This document shows, piece after piece, positions 45,801 through 52,787 of a stretch of DNA of 64,000 nt; within the stretch, counting starts at the first letter, position 1; each line of letters begins with the position of its first letter. The notes below the pieces were generated by a model, which was not told where the DNA came from, did not search any database, and saw only the letters and a list, made by a program, of their open reading frames with translations. The position numbers were made by a program, and so were the translations under genes. Where the stretch lies: NCBI RefSeq assembly GCF_002775205.1, contig NC_036456.1, forward strand, positions 23,573,968 to 23,637,967, written 5' to 3'. Source of the DNA: Xiphophorus maculatus. Its lineage: Eukaryota; Chordata; Actinopteri; Cyprinodontiformes; Poeciliidae.

Positions 45801-47366
45801 TTCCAGTCTTAAATGTTCATGTGAAGTTTATTGATCTGTGAGAATGTGTTCTAGAGTTTTCATGCCATAAACATTATATTACTGGACAATGATTTCAAAA
45901 CAACAATATTATTGTTTATCCCAATAATTTCAACAATTTATTGTCCAGGCCTTGTTATGTGTCAGATTTGTCAGCTAAATGTCTTGAAAAGTGAATTTAA
46001 CTCTAAAATATGTGGATTTTAGAACAGTTTTGAAACATCTTTAGGATGAAACGACCTCTTGTTGACCTTAACGTTGATGGTGTGTTTAGGCGGATGTGTT
46101 CACACGCTGACCGGCCATCAGTCGCTGACGAGCGGGATGGAGCTGCGGGACAACATCCTGGTGTCCGGGAACGCCGACTCCACTGTTCGAGTGTGGGACG
46201 TTCGGACCGGACAGTGTCTTCACACGCTGCAAGGTGGGATCTGAAAACAGAAACCAGTTTGACCAAAGATGGAGTCAAAGACCCCAGTGTGATCCGAGGA
46301 CTGACGTTCTGGTCTTCGTTAAGGTCCCAATAAGCACCAGTCTGCAGTGACCTGCCTGCAGTTCTGCAGAGGTCTGGTTCTGTCCAGCTCCGACGACGGG
46401 ACCGTCAAGCTGTGGGACCTGCGGACCGGCGCCTGGCTGCGGGACGTGGTGGCGCTGCAGAGCCGCGGATCAGGTCAGTTTCAAACACATCTGGATGCTT
46501 GAGAGCAGCTTTTATAAATCCAACCGAGTTTCAGGCAGTCAGTGGATTTCTGTTTGATTCTCATTCAGTGGGGAGAAATTTTACTCACGTAAGAGAAGAA
46601 ATAGTTCATAATAAAATTACTCAAGTAAAAGTAAAAAGTACGTTGTGGTAAAAATACTCCTAAAAGTCACTCAAATAAATGTAACTGTAAATGTAAACAG
46701 TTTCTACCCAACTCTGTACCTGCACAGAACTGGATCAGAGTAAATCCAACTTTTCTGGACTCTTAAGGACTCAGAATACAAAAACATTTATTAATAGATT
46801 AAAAACTGGTTCTGACTGACATGTCCCCTTTAAAATGAGCTTTATTCCTTCCTAAAGAGGAGCGATGAAGAGTCAGCATGCAGCTTCAGTTATTACAGCT
46901 GGAAACTAGAGATCAGGTCCCAAACCTGGGAGTAGTGATGGACTCTGACCTGAACCTCCAGAGCCACATAAAGACAGTTAAAAAAATCAGCCTTCTATCT
47001 CCTGAAGATCATCTCCAGGATCAGGGGACTAATGTCTCCGCATTAGAGAAACTAATTTAGTCACCTTGATTACTGCAACAGCGTCTTCACAGGTCTGTCC
47101 AACAAATCAGTCCTCCAGCTGCAGCTGGTTCTGAATGCTGCTGCTGGAGTTCTGGCTAAAACCAGGAGGATGGAGCACATAAACCCAGTTCTAACGTTTC
47201 TACACTGAGAGAATAAACTTTAAAATACCGACGTTAGTTTATAAATCATTGAAAGGTTTAACTCCAGAATACATTAAAGATCTGATGTTGTCATAGCAAC
47301 CTTCCAGACCGTTCAGGTCTTCTGGTTCTGGTTCTGCTCTGCATCCAGACCCAGAACGAAACATGG

Positions 47367-47447
<81 letters not shown>

Positions 47448-47609
47448 CTGACTCTGCGTTGCTCCTCAGGCGGCGTGGTTTGGCGAATCAGAGCGTCCGA
47501 CACCCGGCTGGTTTGCGCTGCAGGAAGCAGGAACGGCACCGAGGAGACCAAGCTGCTCGTTTTGGACTTTGACCTGGACGACACCAAGAACGACTCGGAC
47601 CTGAAATGA
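26208..47609 (+). CDS. fbxw7: F-box/WD repeat-containing protein 7, 13 coding exons
   Basis: This is the substrate receptor of the SCF (SKP1-CUL1-F-box) ubiquitin ligase. In the known family it binds phosphodegrons of cyclin E, MYC, NOTCH and others. The spliced frame is join(26208..26246, 32579..32661, 33460..33595, 36082..36216, 36285..36408, 39031..39167, 39246..39359, 43310..43491, 44729..44954, 45048..45114, 46090..46233, 46324..46473, 47470..47609), giving 558 residues with every junction in phase. A dimerisation segment (about 88-124), an F-box (about 125-172) and eight WD repeats (about 219-545) follow in order. The three degron-binding arginines, human R465, R479 and R505, correspond to R309, R323 and R349 and are all kept. 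The leader [13 protein letters not shown] matches the end of the human beta-isoform leader. The sequence is more diverged from human than I would expect for fbxw7, so this may be a teleost ohnolog. Confidence 0.93.
26500..27600 (+). repeat. two tandem R5 units of about 540 bp in fbxw7 intron 1
   Basis: Unit 1 (about 26510-27050) and unit 2 (about 27060-27600) share ordered blocks. Examples are GAAACTGTAA, CAGGCTGAAAT, TTTTGTCCCATGAAA and AAAATCCAA followed by TTTTATAGTTG. The TTTTATAGTTG marker recurs about 540 bp apart. A third dispersed copy lies at 17011-17360. The units are diverged, so the duplication is old. Confidence 0.65.
27870..29470. repeat. degenerate repeat-rich stretch in fbxw7 intron 1
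   Basis: Variants of a short block (AGATTAAA, then AAACACGAA or AAAATACGAA, then TTTCTSC) recur near 27883, 28332 and 29372, with weaker versions near 28047 and 29176. Between 28600 and 28990 there is also a low-complexity stretch built on GAAATTTTCTGAG and TTTCTAGAAA variants. Confidence 0.4.
29918..30165. repeat. (CTAG/GATA) low-complexity cluster
   Basis: CTAGCTAG and GATAGATA words dominate about 250 bp, with many self-complementary GCTAGC and CTAG units. The array is too irregular to give a fixed period. Confidence 0.75.
30800..30826. repeat. perfect 13-bp inverted repeat with one central base
   Basis: CACCAACAGATGT (30800-30812), one G, then ACATCTGTTGGTG (30814-30826). All 13 pairs match. 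It lies in fbxw7 intron 1. Confidence 0.9.
31725..31773. repeat. perfect 22-bp inverted repeat with 5-bp loop
   Basis: The left arm 31725-31746 starts CAAAATTTATTTAGTCTCCA. The right arm 31752-31773 is its exact reverse complement. The loop is ATCAA. It lies in fbxw7 intron 1, where the transcript would form a strong stem. Confidence 0.92.
32055..32130 (+). repeat. R3 repeat end fragment
   Basis: ACCAAAACAAACGTGTACAT, TTAGCGCTAGC and GAAATGGCTCGA correspond to the end of the R3 copy at 10685-10960. Confidence 0.5.
32579..32661 (+). CDS. fbxw7: fbxw7 coding exon 2
   Basis: It begins [10 protein letters not shown] directly after an AACCTCAG acceptor. Human isoforms join their alternative leaders at the same MKRKLDHG. 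It contains a basic KRK stretch and ends before GTAACA in phase 2. Confidence 0.92.
33460..33595 (+). CDS. fbxw7: fbxw7 coding exon 3
   Basis: It carries the conserved [14 protein letters not shown] and QRRRVNS stretches and [10 protein letters not shown] at the end. The acceptor is CCTGCAG and the donor GTTAGC. Confidence 0.92.
33651..34428. repeat. fold-back AT-rich repeat family R6 (copy 1)
   Basis: The left end reads GGAACGATTAATCGTGATTA and the right end AATCACAATTAATCGTTTTG, near-perfect reverse complements, so the whole 780-bp element can fold back. The interior is AT-rich with many ATTAATC words. Related copies lie at 36438-36941, 40735-41070 and 43905-44535, all in fbxw7 introns. 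Confidence 0.6.
35349..35445 (-). repeat. R2 repeat fragment
   Basis: GTTACCTAGCAAC occurs twice, followed by AAAGTGGAACTCCAGCAG and GTCAGCTGGTTTTACTG, the reverse complement of the R2 end at 12410-12460. Confidence 0.55.
35446..35690 (+). repeat. dispersed repeat family R7 (copy 1)
   Basis: It shares GATGATAAATTG, then TTTGAGACC-like TATGAGACCATTTTTA, a GACATTTTATAAATCCAAAA stretch and AACAGCAAATAAA with the copy at 57975-58175, in the same order. Confidence 0.5.
35750..36053 (-). mobile_element. MITE-like repeat ending ACCGTATTTTC
   Basis: On the minus strand it starts ACCGTATTTTCTGGACTATA and continues GAGGGCACCATACTATAAGC. That end is familiar from a common vertebrate MITE-like repeat, which I recognise from memory only. 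The inner boundary near 35750 is uncertain. It ends 28 bp before fbxw7 exon 4. Confidence 0.55.
36082..36216 (+). CDS. fbxw7: fbxw7 coding exon 4 (dimerisation segment)
   Basis: It encodes [17 protein letters not shown] and [17 protein letters not shown], the segment that dimerises FBXW7, and the start of the F-box. The acceptor lies only 28 bp from the end of a repeat. Confidence 0.94.
36285..36408 (+). CDS. fbxw7: fbxw7 coding exon 5 (F-box)
   Basis: It encodes the F-box core [20 protein letters not shown] and [18 protein letters not shown], which bind SKP1. The intron before it is only 68 bp. Confidence 0.94.
36438..36941. repeat. R6 fold-back AT-rich repeat (copy 2)
   Basis: It opens GGGCTGGGCGATAATCGATT and closes CCAATTAATCGTTTCAGCTC. 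A (TA)n tract lies at 36852-36879 inside it. It is in the fbxw7 intron between coding exons 5 and 6. Confidence 0.55.
37733..37764. repeat. (TG)n microsatellite
   Basis: About 15 TG units with one TA interruption. Confidence 0.9.
38195..38238. repeat. perfect 18-bp inverted repeat with 8-bp loop
   Basis: TCTAATAAGGTAAGCTAA (38195-38212) pairs with TTAGCTTACCTTATTAGA (38221-38238). The loop TTACCTTA repeats part of the arm. Confidence 0.9.
39031..39167 (+). CDS. fbxw7: fbxw7 coding exon 6 (linker)
   Basis: It encodes the linker between F-box and propeller, with [18 protein letters not shown] matching the human protein closely and a variable stretch ([12 protein letters not shown]) before it. 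Confidence 0.92.
39246..39359 (+). CDS. fbxw7: fbxw7 coding exon 7 (WD1)
   Basis: It encodes [15 protein letters not shown] and [19 protein letters not shown], the first WD repeat. The preceding intron is 78 bp. Confidence 0.94.
39440..39915 (+). repeat. R4 dispersed repeat (ACTCAAGTAAAAGT type), long copy
   Basis: It contains TTACTCAAGTAAAAGTCAAA, AGTAAAAAGTACTGAGTAAC, and later TTACTCAAGTAAAAGTAAAA with AGTAAAAATACTCCTAAAAA. Shorter copies lie at 16893-17010 (inverted) and 46555-46715. Confidence 0.65.
39995..40125 (-). repeat. R2-related repeat fragment
   Basis: It has two GTTACCTAGCAAC motifs and a CCAATTGAGTTGCCAGCAGC stretch. It resembles the R2 end seen at 35349 but is more diverged. 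Confidence 0.4.
40735..41070. repeat. R6 repeat (copy 3)
   Basis: It begins AGCTGCAACTAACTATTAGT and contains TTATTCTGATGATTAATCGA twice with small changes, as in the other R6 copies. Confidence 0.55.
41848..41900. repeat. two interleaved perfect inverted repeats (A-B-A'-B')
   Basis: A is GAGAGTTTCAG (41848-41858), B is CTCAAAGTTCACA (41859-41871), A' is CTGAAACTCTC (41876-41886) and B' is TGTGAACTTTGAG (41888-41900). A pairs with A' and B with B' without mismatch, and the two stems interlock. It lies in the fbxw7 intron between coding exons 7 and 8. Confidence 0.9.
43310..43491 (+). CDS. fbxw7: fbxw7 coding exon 8 (WD2-3)
   Basis: It encodes [13 protein letters not shown] to [12 protein letters not shown], including R309 (human R465). 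A CTCA microsatellite begins 8 nt past its donor. Confidence 0.94.
43499..43561. repeat. (CTCA)n microsatellite beside a splice donor
   Basis: About 15 uninterrupted ACTC units. The array begins 8 nt past the donor of fbxw7 coding exon 8. Confidence 0.95.
43905..44535. repeat. R6 repeat (copy 4)
   Basis: ATTAATTGAT-rich sequence that opens after GGGCTGCAGTCGGTCAG and closes TCTGATTAATCGTTTGAGCT. It shares words with the other R6 copies but is the most degenerate. Confidence 0.45.
44729..44954 (+). CDS. fbxw7: fbxw7 coding exon 9 (WD3-5)
   Basis: It encodes [14 protein letters not shown] through [10 protein letters not shown] and includes R323 and R349, equivalent to human R479 and R505. Confidence 0.94.
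45048..45114 (+). CDS. fbxw7: fbxw7 coding exon 10
   Basis: It encodes [20 protein letters not shown] plus ET, part of a WD repeat. The intron before it is 93 bp and contains a CA tract. Confidence 0.92.
45873..45951 (-). repeat. R7 repeat fragment
   Basis: GGACAATGATTTCAAAACAA, CAATATTATTGTTTATCCCA and TTTATTGTCC are the reverse complement of the R7 core at 57992-58055. Confidence 0.5.
46090..46233 (+). CDS. fbxw7: fbxw7 coding exon 11
   Basis: It encodes [20 protein letters not shown] and the following repeat to GQCLHTLQ. The acceptor is TGTTTAG and the donor GTGGGA. Confidence 0.92.
46324..46473 (+). CDS. fbxw7: fbxw7 coding exon 12
   Basis: It encodes [13 protein letters not shown] and [15 protein letters not shown]. 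The residues after it ([14 protein letters not shown]) differ more from human (EFIRNLVTLESGGS) than the rest of the propeller. The acceptor GTTAAG is weak, and the intron is 90 bp. Confidence 0.9.
46555..46715 (+). repeat. R4 dispersed repeat, short copy
   Basis: It contains TTACTCAAGTAAAAGTAAAA and GGTAAAAATACTCCTAAAAG, matching the 39440-39915 copy. Confidence 0.65.
46865..47335 (+). mobile_element. LINE fragment, reverse transcriptase C-terminal region, decayed
   Basis: Translated pieces read [20 protein letters not shown], then YCNSVFTGL with LQLVLNAAA, typical of the end of the RT domain in CR1/L2/Rex-type LINEs. Frames shift between pieces and stops are present, so it is a dead 5'-truncated copy. 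It lies in the last fbxw7 intron. Confidence 0.75.
47367..47448. repeat. (GATT)n microsatellite before the last fbxw7 exon
   Basis: About 20 GATT units. It ends about 22 bp before the acceptor of the last coding exon at 47470, so branch point and pyrimidine tract must lie in or right after the array. Confidence 0.93.
47470..47609 (+). CDS. fbxw7: fbxw7 last coding exon
   Basis: It encodes [15 protein letters not shown] and [16 protein letters not shown], then a tail [11 protein letters not shown] and the stop. The tail is about eight residues longer than the human C-terminus. Confidence 0.92.
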
Positions 47610-50124
47610 GAGAGAAACCGACCAATCAGACTGAAGGAGGCGACAGAAACTGACTCTGTTGTTGTTGACCAAAGTCCGACTGAAGTCAGCTGTGAATGTT
47701 ACAACACGACCAGAAACGGACGGACGAAAAGAACCTGCTGCTGGACGATAAATCAAACAGAATAATGGATGTAATATATGAATGTCTGACGAACGAGGGA
47801 TTTCGCTCCTTTTTCTTTTCTTCTTCTTTTTTTGCTGCTGTACCAATGAGGAGGTGAAGATGCTGTTTAAACTAACCAAACCTACCAAACCGTAACGGCG
47901 CTCGTCTTCAGTCAGTGTTGATCTCAGACCGGCGTTATTTCAGCTGGAATGTCGTTTCCACATCATGAGAGGAGGGAGAGCAAACCCAGAAACCACAACC
48001 AGAGCCTCACATCTGCAACAGCTGGAGCAACTAAAACCTCCGCTGGAAATAATAGAAGCAAAACGAAACCGATCCACTGCAGGTTAAAATGGAGGAAAAC
48101 AGAACAAACGATCAATTAAAGGAAGGATTTTAACTATTAATCAGAAGATTTGATCAGACGCATAAAATCACAACTATTACTGTTGTTTGTTTGAGAAATT
48201 TTCAAAATCTTCTTGATTTGAACTGATCTCCTTCCTGCACTTTCATCTCCACATATACAGATTATACATCAAAATGCAGGAATTTTTCTGCTCTTTGACG
48301 CGGTGAATCTGTCACTGCTGTGGGATTTACAGTTTTCAGTCAAATCCCCTCAGAGTGCTCAGTTTGCTAGCCTGAAATCTAATTCACTCCCGTTTTATTT
48401 CATCTCTAAACGTTTCCTTCAGAAACTAATCTAAATAATTTCCAACACTCAACATTTCCACCATAAATCCCTAAAAGTTTCTTTTAATTACAGTTGAAAA
48501 ACATTTGATTTGTTTGAGGTTAAAATTAAGCTCCACCTCTTTCTACAAAAAAGGCGGGAATCGCCATGGCAACCATGTTTTGTTTGTTTTTTTGTTCTTG
48601 TTACAGTAACTCATCATCAAATCTAATTCAAAAACAGCCAACAAAGGGAAGTTGTTGGACTTTGTGTAGTTTTTATTTTGTTTTTCAACTCGTTTCACCT
48701 CATAAAGTTTGATATTTACTTTTAAATCCGGCTTTTAATCCAGTCGTTCAAGGCTAAATCTTACGTTTTTCTTTGGAGGTGAAATAAATGAGGCAGAAAT
48801 ATCCAAGTTATTCGCAGCGAGAGCTGCTCAAGATCTGTAAATGTTTCAGATTGGAGGCAAAATGCTTCTTTTATCATCTTTCTTTAGAATAAGGAACAAT
48901 AAAAACATCATTTATGTGAAGAAAAAAGAGATTATTAGACCCTAAACTCCTGCAGCAGACTCCTCCAAATCCTGCTGATTTATTTTATTCAGCCTTGTAA
49001 ACTTTCTAAATGTGATGAATATAGATGTAGGAGGGAGAGCACGGTTTATGAAAACAGAAAGCATTTATCACCTTGTGCCTTTTTCTTTCCTTTTAACAGC
49101 CAAAAAACACAATTATTACTTGAAAGACGGGTAGAAAAACCGAAAAGCTGCAGCAAGAATATTACTTTTTCAGTTGAAAACATTAGATATGCTGTTTTAA
49201 TCTAATATACTTTAAAAATATGATAAAACTAGATGTATTTATCTTTAGTACTCATTAATCATACGTTGTTTTTTCTTAATTTTTCCTTAAACTCAGTAAC
49301 TTTTCAAACTCTGGACAGATTTTCTGTAAAAACATTAAACAGCAGAGAGGATCAGATTGTCTCTGCTTTTATCTGCACATAAATCATATTTTCATGTTTT
49401 CTTTTTCAACGCTGGTAAGAGATTTATTCAGTATTTAACAATTTAGCCTCGGTTACATTTGATGTCAGGGAGCTTTAATTTTTTTATCATCCTGCCAGTA
49501 ATTATTATCTTTTTCGTTTATTTGCGCAGCTAAACCATAATTATGTTTGTCTTCATGTTAATCCCTCGATTACACATTTAATCCGAGTTTAAATTCAATC
49601 TAATGAACCTCAGAAATCTGCCTTGTTTGAACATTTAGTCACGTTTTGACGATGAACGATTAAAAACGCAGATATCAGACATTTAATTATGTGCCTGCCT
49701 GTTTGGAGCAAATTCACTTTAATTCAGCTTCTAGAAAATCTGAATCTTTTAAATTAATTTCTGTTTTGAGTTTGTGAAGCGAAACCTTACTTTCATGTTT
49801 TTTTCTCAGCTATTGAAACATACAATAATAAAAAAGAGGATAAATAATTTAAATCAGCTGCTGGCTGCAGACATTAATTCGATAAGCCGCTGTTGCTAGG
49901 CAACAGTAAGCAGAGTTTGGACACATCTTCCCAGCAACAGGTGGTATTTCAGGAGGAAGGCTGACCTTCTGCAGGTGTGAGGCTCTCCGACGATCGTTTT
50001 CTGTGAAATAGTGTAAATACAGAGAGGATGTACATAATGAAGTTTTTATAAATAAAAGAAAACAGAGGAAATATTGTCCTGGTTGAGTGGAAAAGTCCTG
50101 GATGAATGAATATGAATCAATAAA
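47610..50124 (+). other. fbxw7: probable fbxw7 3' UTR
   Basis: After the stop at 47607-47609 there is no coding frame for 2.5 kb. The first clear AATAAA at a plausible distance that is followed by GT/T-rich sequence is at 50119-50124. Other A-rich hexamers occur earlier (for example near 48897), so shorter forms are possible. The length resembles that of mammalian FBXW7 3' UTRs, which is from general knowledge. Confidence 0.5.
50119..50124 (+). terminator. fbxw7: candidate polyadenylation signal of fbxw7
   Basis: AATAAA in ATCAATAAACACGAG, followed within 30 bp by TGTGGACTGATGGTTCTT, a GU-rich stretch. Confidence 0.4.
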
Positions 50125-50314
50125 CACGAGTTTTATAAAAATGTGGACTGATGGTTCTTCATCTAATAACTCCTATGATAAAGATAAATAAATGCATTTC
50201 TGCCACATTTTTAATCAAGTAAAATTGATAAATAATTAGTACAGCTCAGATCTATTTTACAGATTCAATAATTATGAATATTACTGAAAACGTCATTTAT
50301 TTCAGTAATTAAAT

Positions 50315-50634
50315 TTACTCTAAGTGAAGCAGATTAACACAAACTGATGCTTTTAAGCCTTTATTTCAGTTAATTTTGATGGTTTTCTGCTTACAGTGAA
50401 TGAAAACATCACATTTAAGGTCAAAATATTAAATGAAACTAATAAAAAATATATTTTAATACAGAAACGGGCTTTAATGAGCGGCTTAAAGTTTGTTTTT
50501 AAATAAATTCACTTTAAGTGAAACATTTTATTTATATTAACACAAACTGATGTTTTCAAGCCTTTATTTGTGTTAATTATTGTGATTTTCTGTTTACAGA
50601 ACATGAAAATATATTTAATGTCAAAATATTTATC
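50315..50634. repeat. two-unit tandem duplication, about 200-bp period
   Basis: Unit 1 (50315-50435) and unit 2 (50505-50634) share TTAACACAAACTGATG, AAGCCTTTATTT and TTTTCTG.TTACAG, and end GTCAAAATATT. The copies are diverged. Confidence 0.65.
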
Positions 50635-50639
50635 TTTAT

Positions 50640-52123
50640 TAGTGTCTCACGAAAAGCATCTTTGAAAATCTGACGCTTTTCTCCCGGCTTTATTTTCTAT
50701 AAATATACATAAATAATGATAATATTTTCCTGAATAAATTCAGAATAATCTGTTTAAAAGCTCTTTGACATATTCTGAGGCTCACAGTAATAAAATGAAA
50801 CAAGAAATATTGATAAATAAATAAAACTGGCTGATCCAGATCACTCAAACAATTACCTTTTGTTTTCATTTAAAGATTTTTTTAATATTAACTTGAGCTT
50901 AATGCAGAAAAGTAGGTAGTTTCTAAATTTTATTTCCCTATGGAGTCACTGAAGTGAATTATAATTTAGTTTAATTAAAATAATCTTCGCCTGGTTGAAT
51001 TGTGTTCATTTTAACCAGCAGCATGTAGAAATTCAATGGAAACGTTTTTCTAGTTTTGAATGAAAAAAGATTTTTATTTATTGATTTATTTCGCAGCAGA
51101 ATGAAGTTCAGCCTCCGTCTCCTCGTTTCCTGTCTGAATCTCAGCAGAGCTTCGTGTTTCTCTACGTGGGAGTTGGTGGGAGAGCGGAGCGGAAAGCGTT
51201 ACGCAACCAGAACCGGGCTCGGCAACCAGAACCAGAACCAGAAGAAGAAGAAAACACGTAGGAGGTGTGAGCATCTTTCTCTGAGCTTCATTAATAAAAC
51301 AAAACCCGAATCCCCGGCAGAATTCAACATGTGAGCTTTGTTTTCTGCAAGCACTCCGATGGCTTTTTGGGTTTTCTGAGCCGTGGCTTTAAAATCCACT
51401 GAATGCAGAGACAAAAGCATGAAAAGGTAAAGAAAATTATGAAAAAAGGAACAAGATATGGAAGGTAATTAAATGGAAAAACAGAAGGGTGGTTGAAAAA
51501 ACAAACATATTTTAAAACTGAAGGAAACAAAGAGATAAAAGGAGGAAGAAAAGGCCAATAATAGTAAAATAAACTAAATATATTATCCTGTTTCTTAAGA
51601 GACGTGTCCTTGTGGTGTTTCTGTTTATCACCAAACTCTCCTCGTTCCTCTGGGGTTCGCCTGTTTCCATGTGAGTTATTGTCGCTACCTGAGGAGATTC
51701 TGATGGTTCTGTGGGGAAGCAGCAGAACCTCCTGGGTCATGATGGATCACCGATGTTTTTCAGCTGCAGGTTGGAACAAACAGGCAGAGTGAAAAACAAA
51801 CCGGCTCAAAACTGAAACAGACAGGATAATAACAACCTATTATTATTATAATTATTATAATTATTATGTAATTATGTTAAATGTTAAGGCTACAGAGTGT
51901 ACTGTTAAAATATTTTCCATTTAGTGCAGGTAAGAGTTTCTGCCCTTTTCAATAATATCAGGATCAATATTATTGTTCACACAATGAGCGACTGTTTCCT
52001 TAATGAACAAACTTCTCATTTCATGTTTCTCCCTTTTAATTAATAACTCAAGTTATTGTGAATTGTTGGTTTTCTGTTGCCCAACAACAGCTGCTAGTAA
52101 AACAGGGAATGGTTACTGGTGTT
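50640..52123. other. intergenic, no gene seen
   Basis: It has a short TTATTA-rich tract near 51837-51873. Overlapping frames on both strands around 51056-51740 have no recognisable domains and mirror each other, so I do not call a gene. Confidence 0.4.
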
Positions 52124-52501
52124 CACTGCAAAAACATAAAATCTTACCGAATATCTTTGGTCTAGTTTCTACTGCAGATATTTTAGTTCACTTTCAATAA
52201 GACAAAAGCTTTTCAGCAAGATATAGAAGTTAGTTTTAAATAAATAATTTCTTAATATTGGTGAAAAGGTTTTATTTCCATTGGCAGATTATTTCACTTG
52301 TGGGGAAAATGTCGTGTTGTAAGTTAAATAACCTGCAAATGGAACCAAAACATTTTCATCTAAGGCATTATTAATTACCAACAAATTAAAATAAGTCCTG
52401 CTGAAAAGTTATTTGTAAGTTAGTTTTGTCTTATTTCAAGTATGTTAAGATACTGATGAAACTAGACCAAAATTATTTGGTAAGATTTTGTTTTTACAGT
52501 G
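52124..52501. mobile_element. M1 palindromic MITE, full length (378 bp)
   Basis: The left end is CACTGCAAAAACATAAAATC and the right end, on the minus strand, CACTGTAAAAACAAAATCTT. The arms stay complementary through TTAGTTCACTTTCAATAAGA and CCATTGGCAGATTATTTCAC to the centre. It defines family M1 in this window. No clear target duplication was found. It ends 286 bp before the TRIM gene B start codon. Confidence 0.8.
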
Positions 52502-52787
52502 AATTGCTGATGTTTTGAACATCTTTTATCAGCTTTTAGTGCTTTTATCCGCACTCTGAGAAATGTTGAATCATGTATTTTTTCAGGCATCACCACTTTC
52601 TTTTTATGAAATACTGACAGCTCCACCTATCAAAGTTATTTCCTCACCCTCTCAGATCTTGATAATCTAAGGGTGTGGCCATCAGGTACATTCCACCTTA
52701 GATGACGTCCACTGGAAGTGATAAAAGTACCGGTGAAGCTCAGAGGCATTCTTACCGAGAGCCGGACTAGAGAAGAGAGGATTTCAG

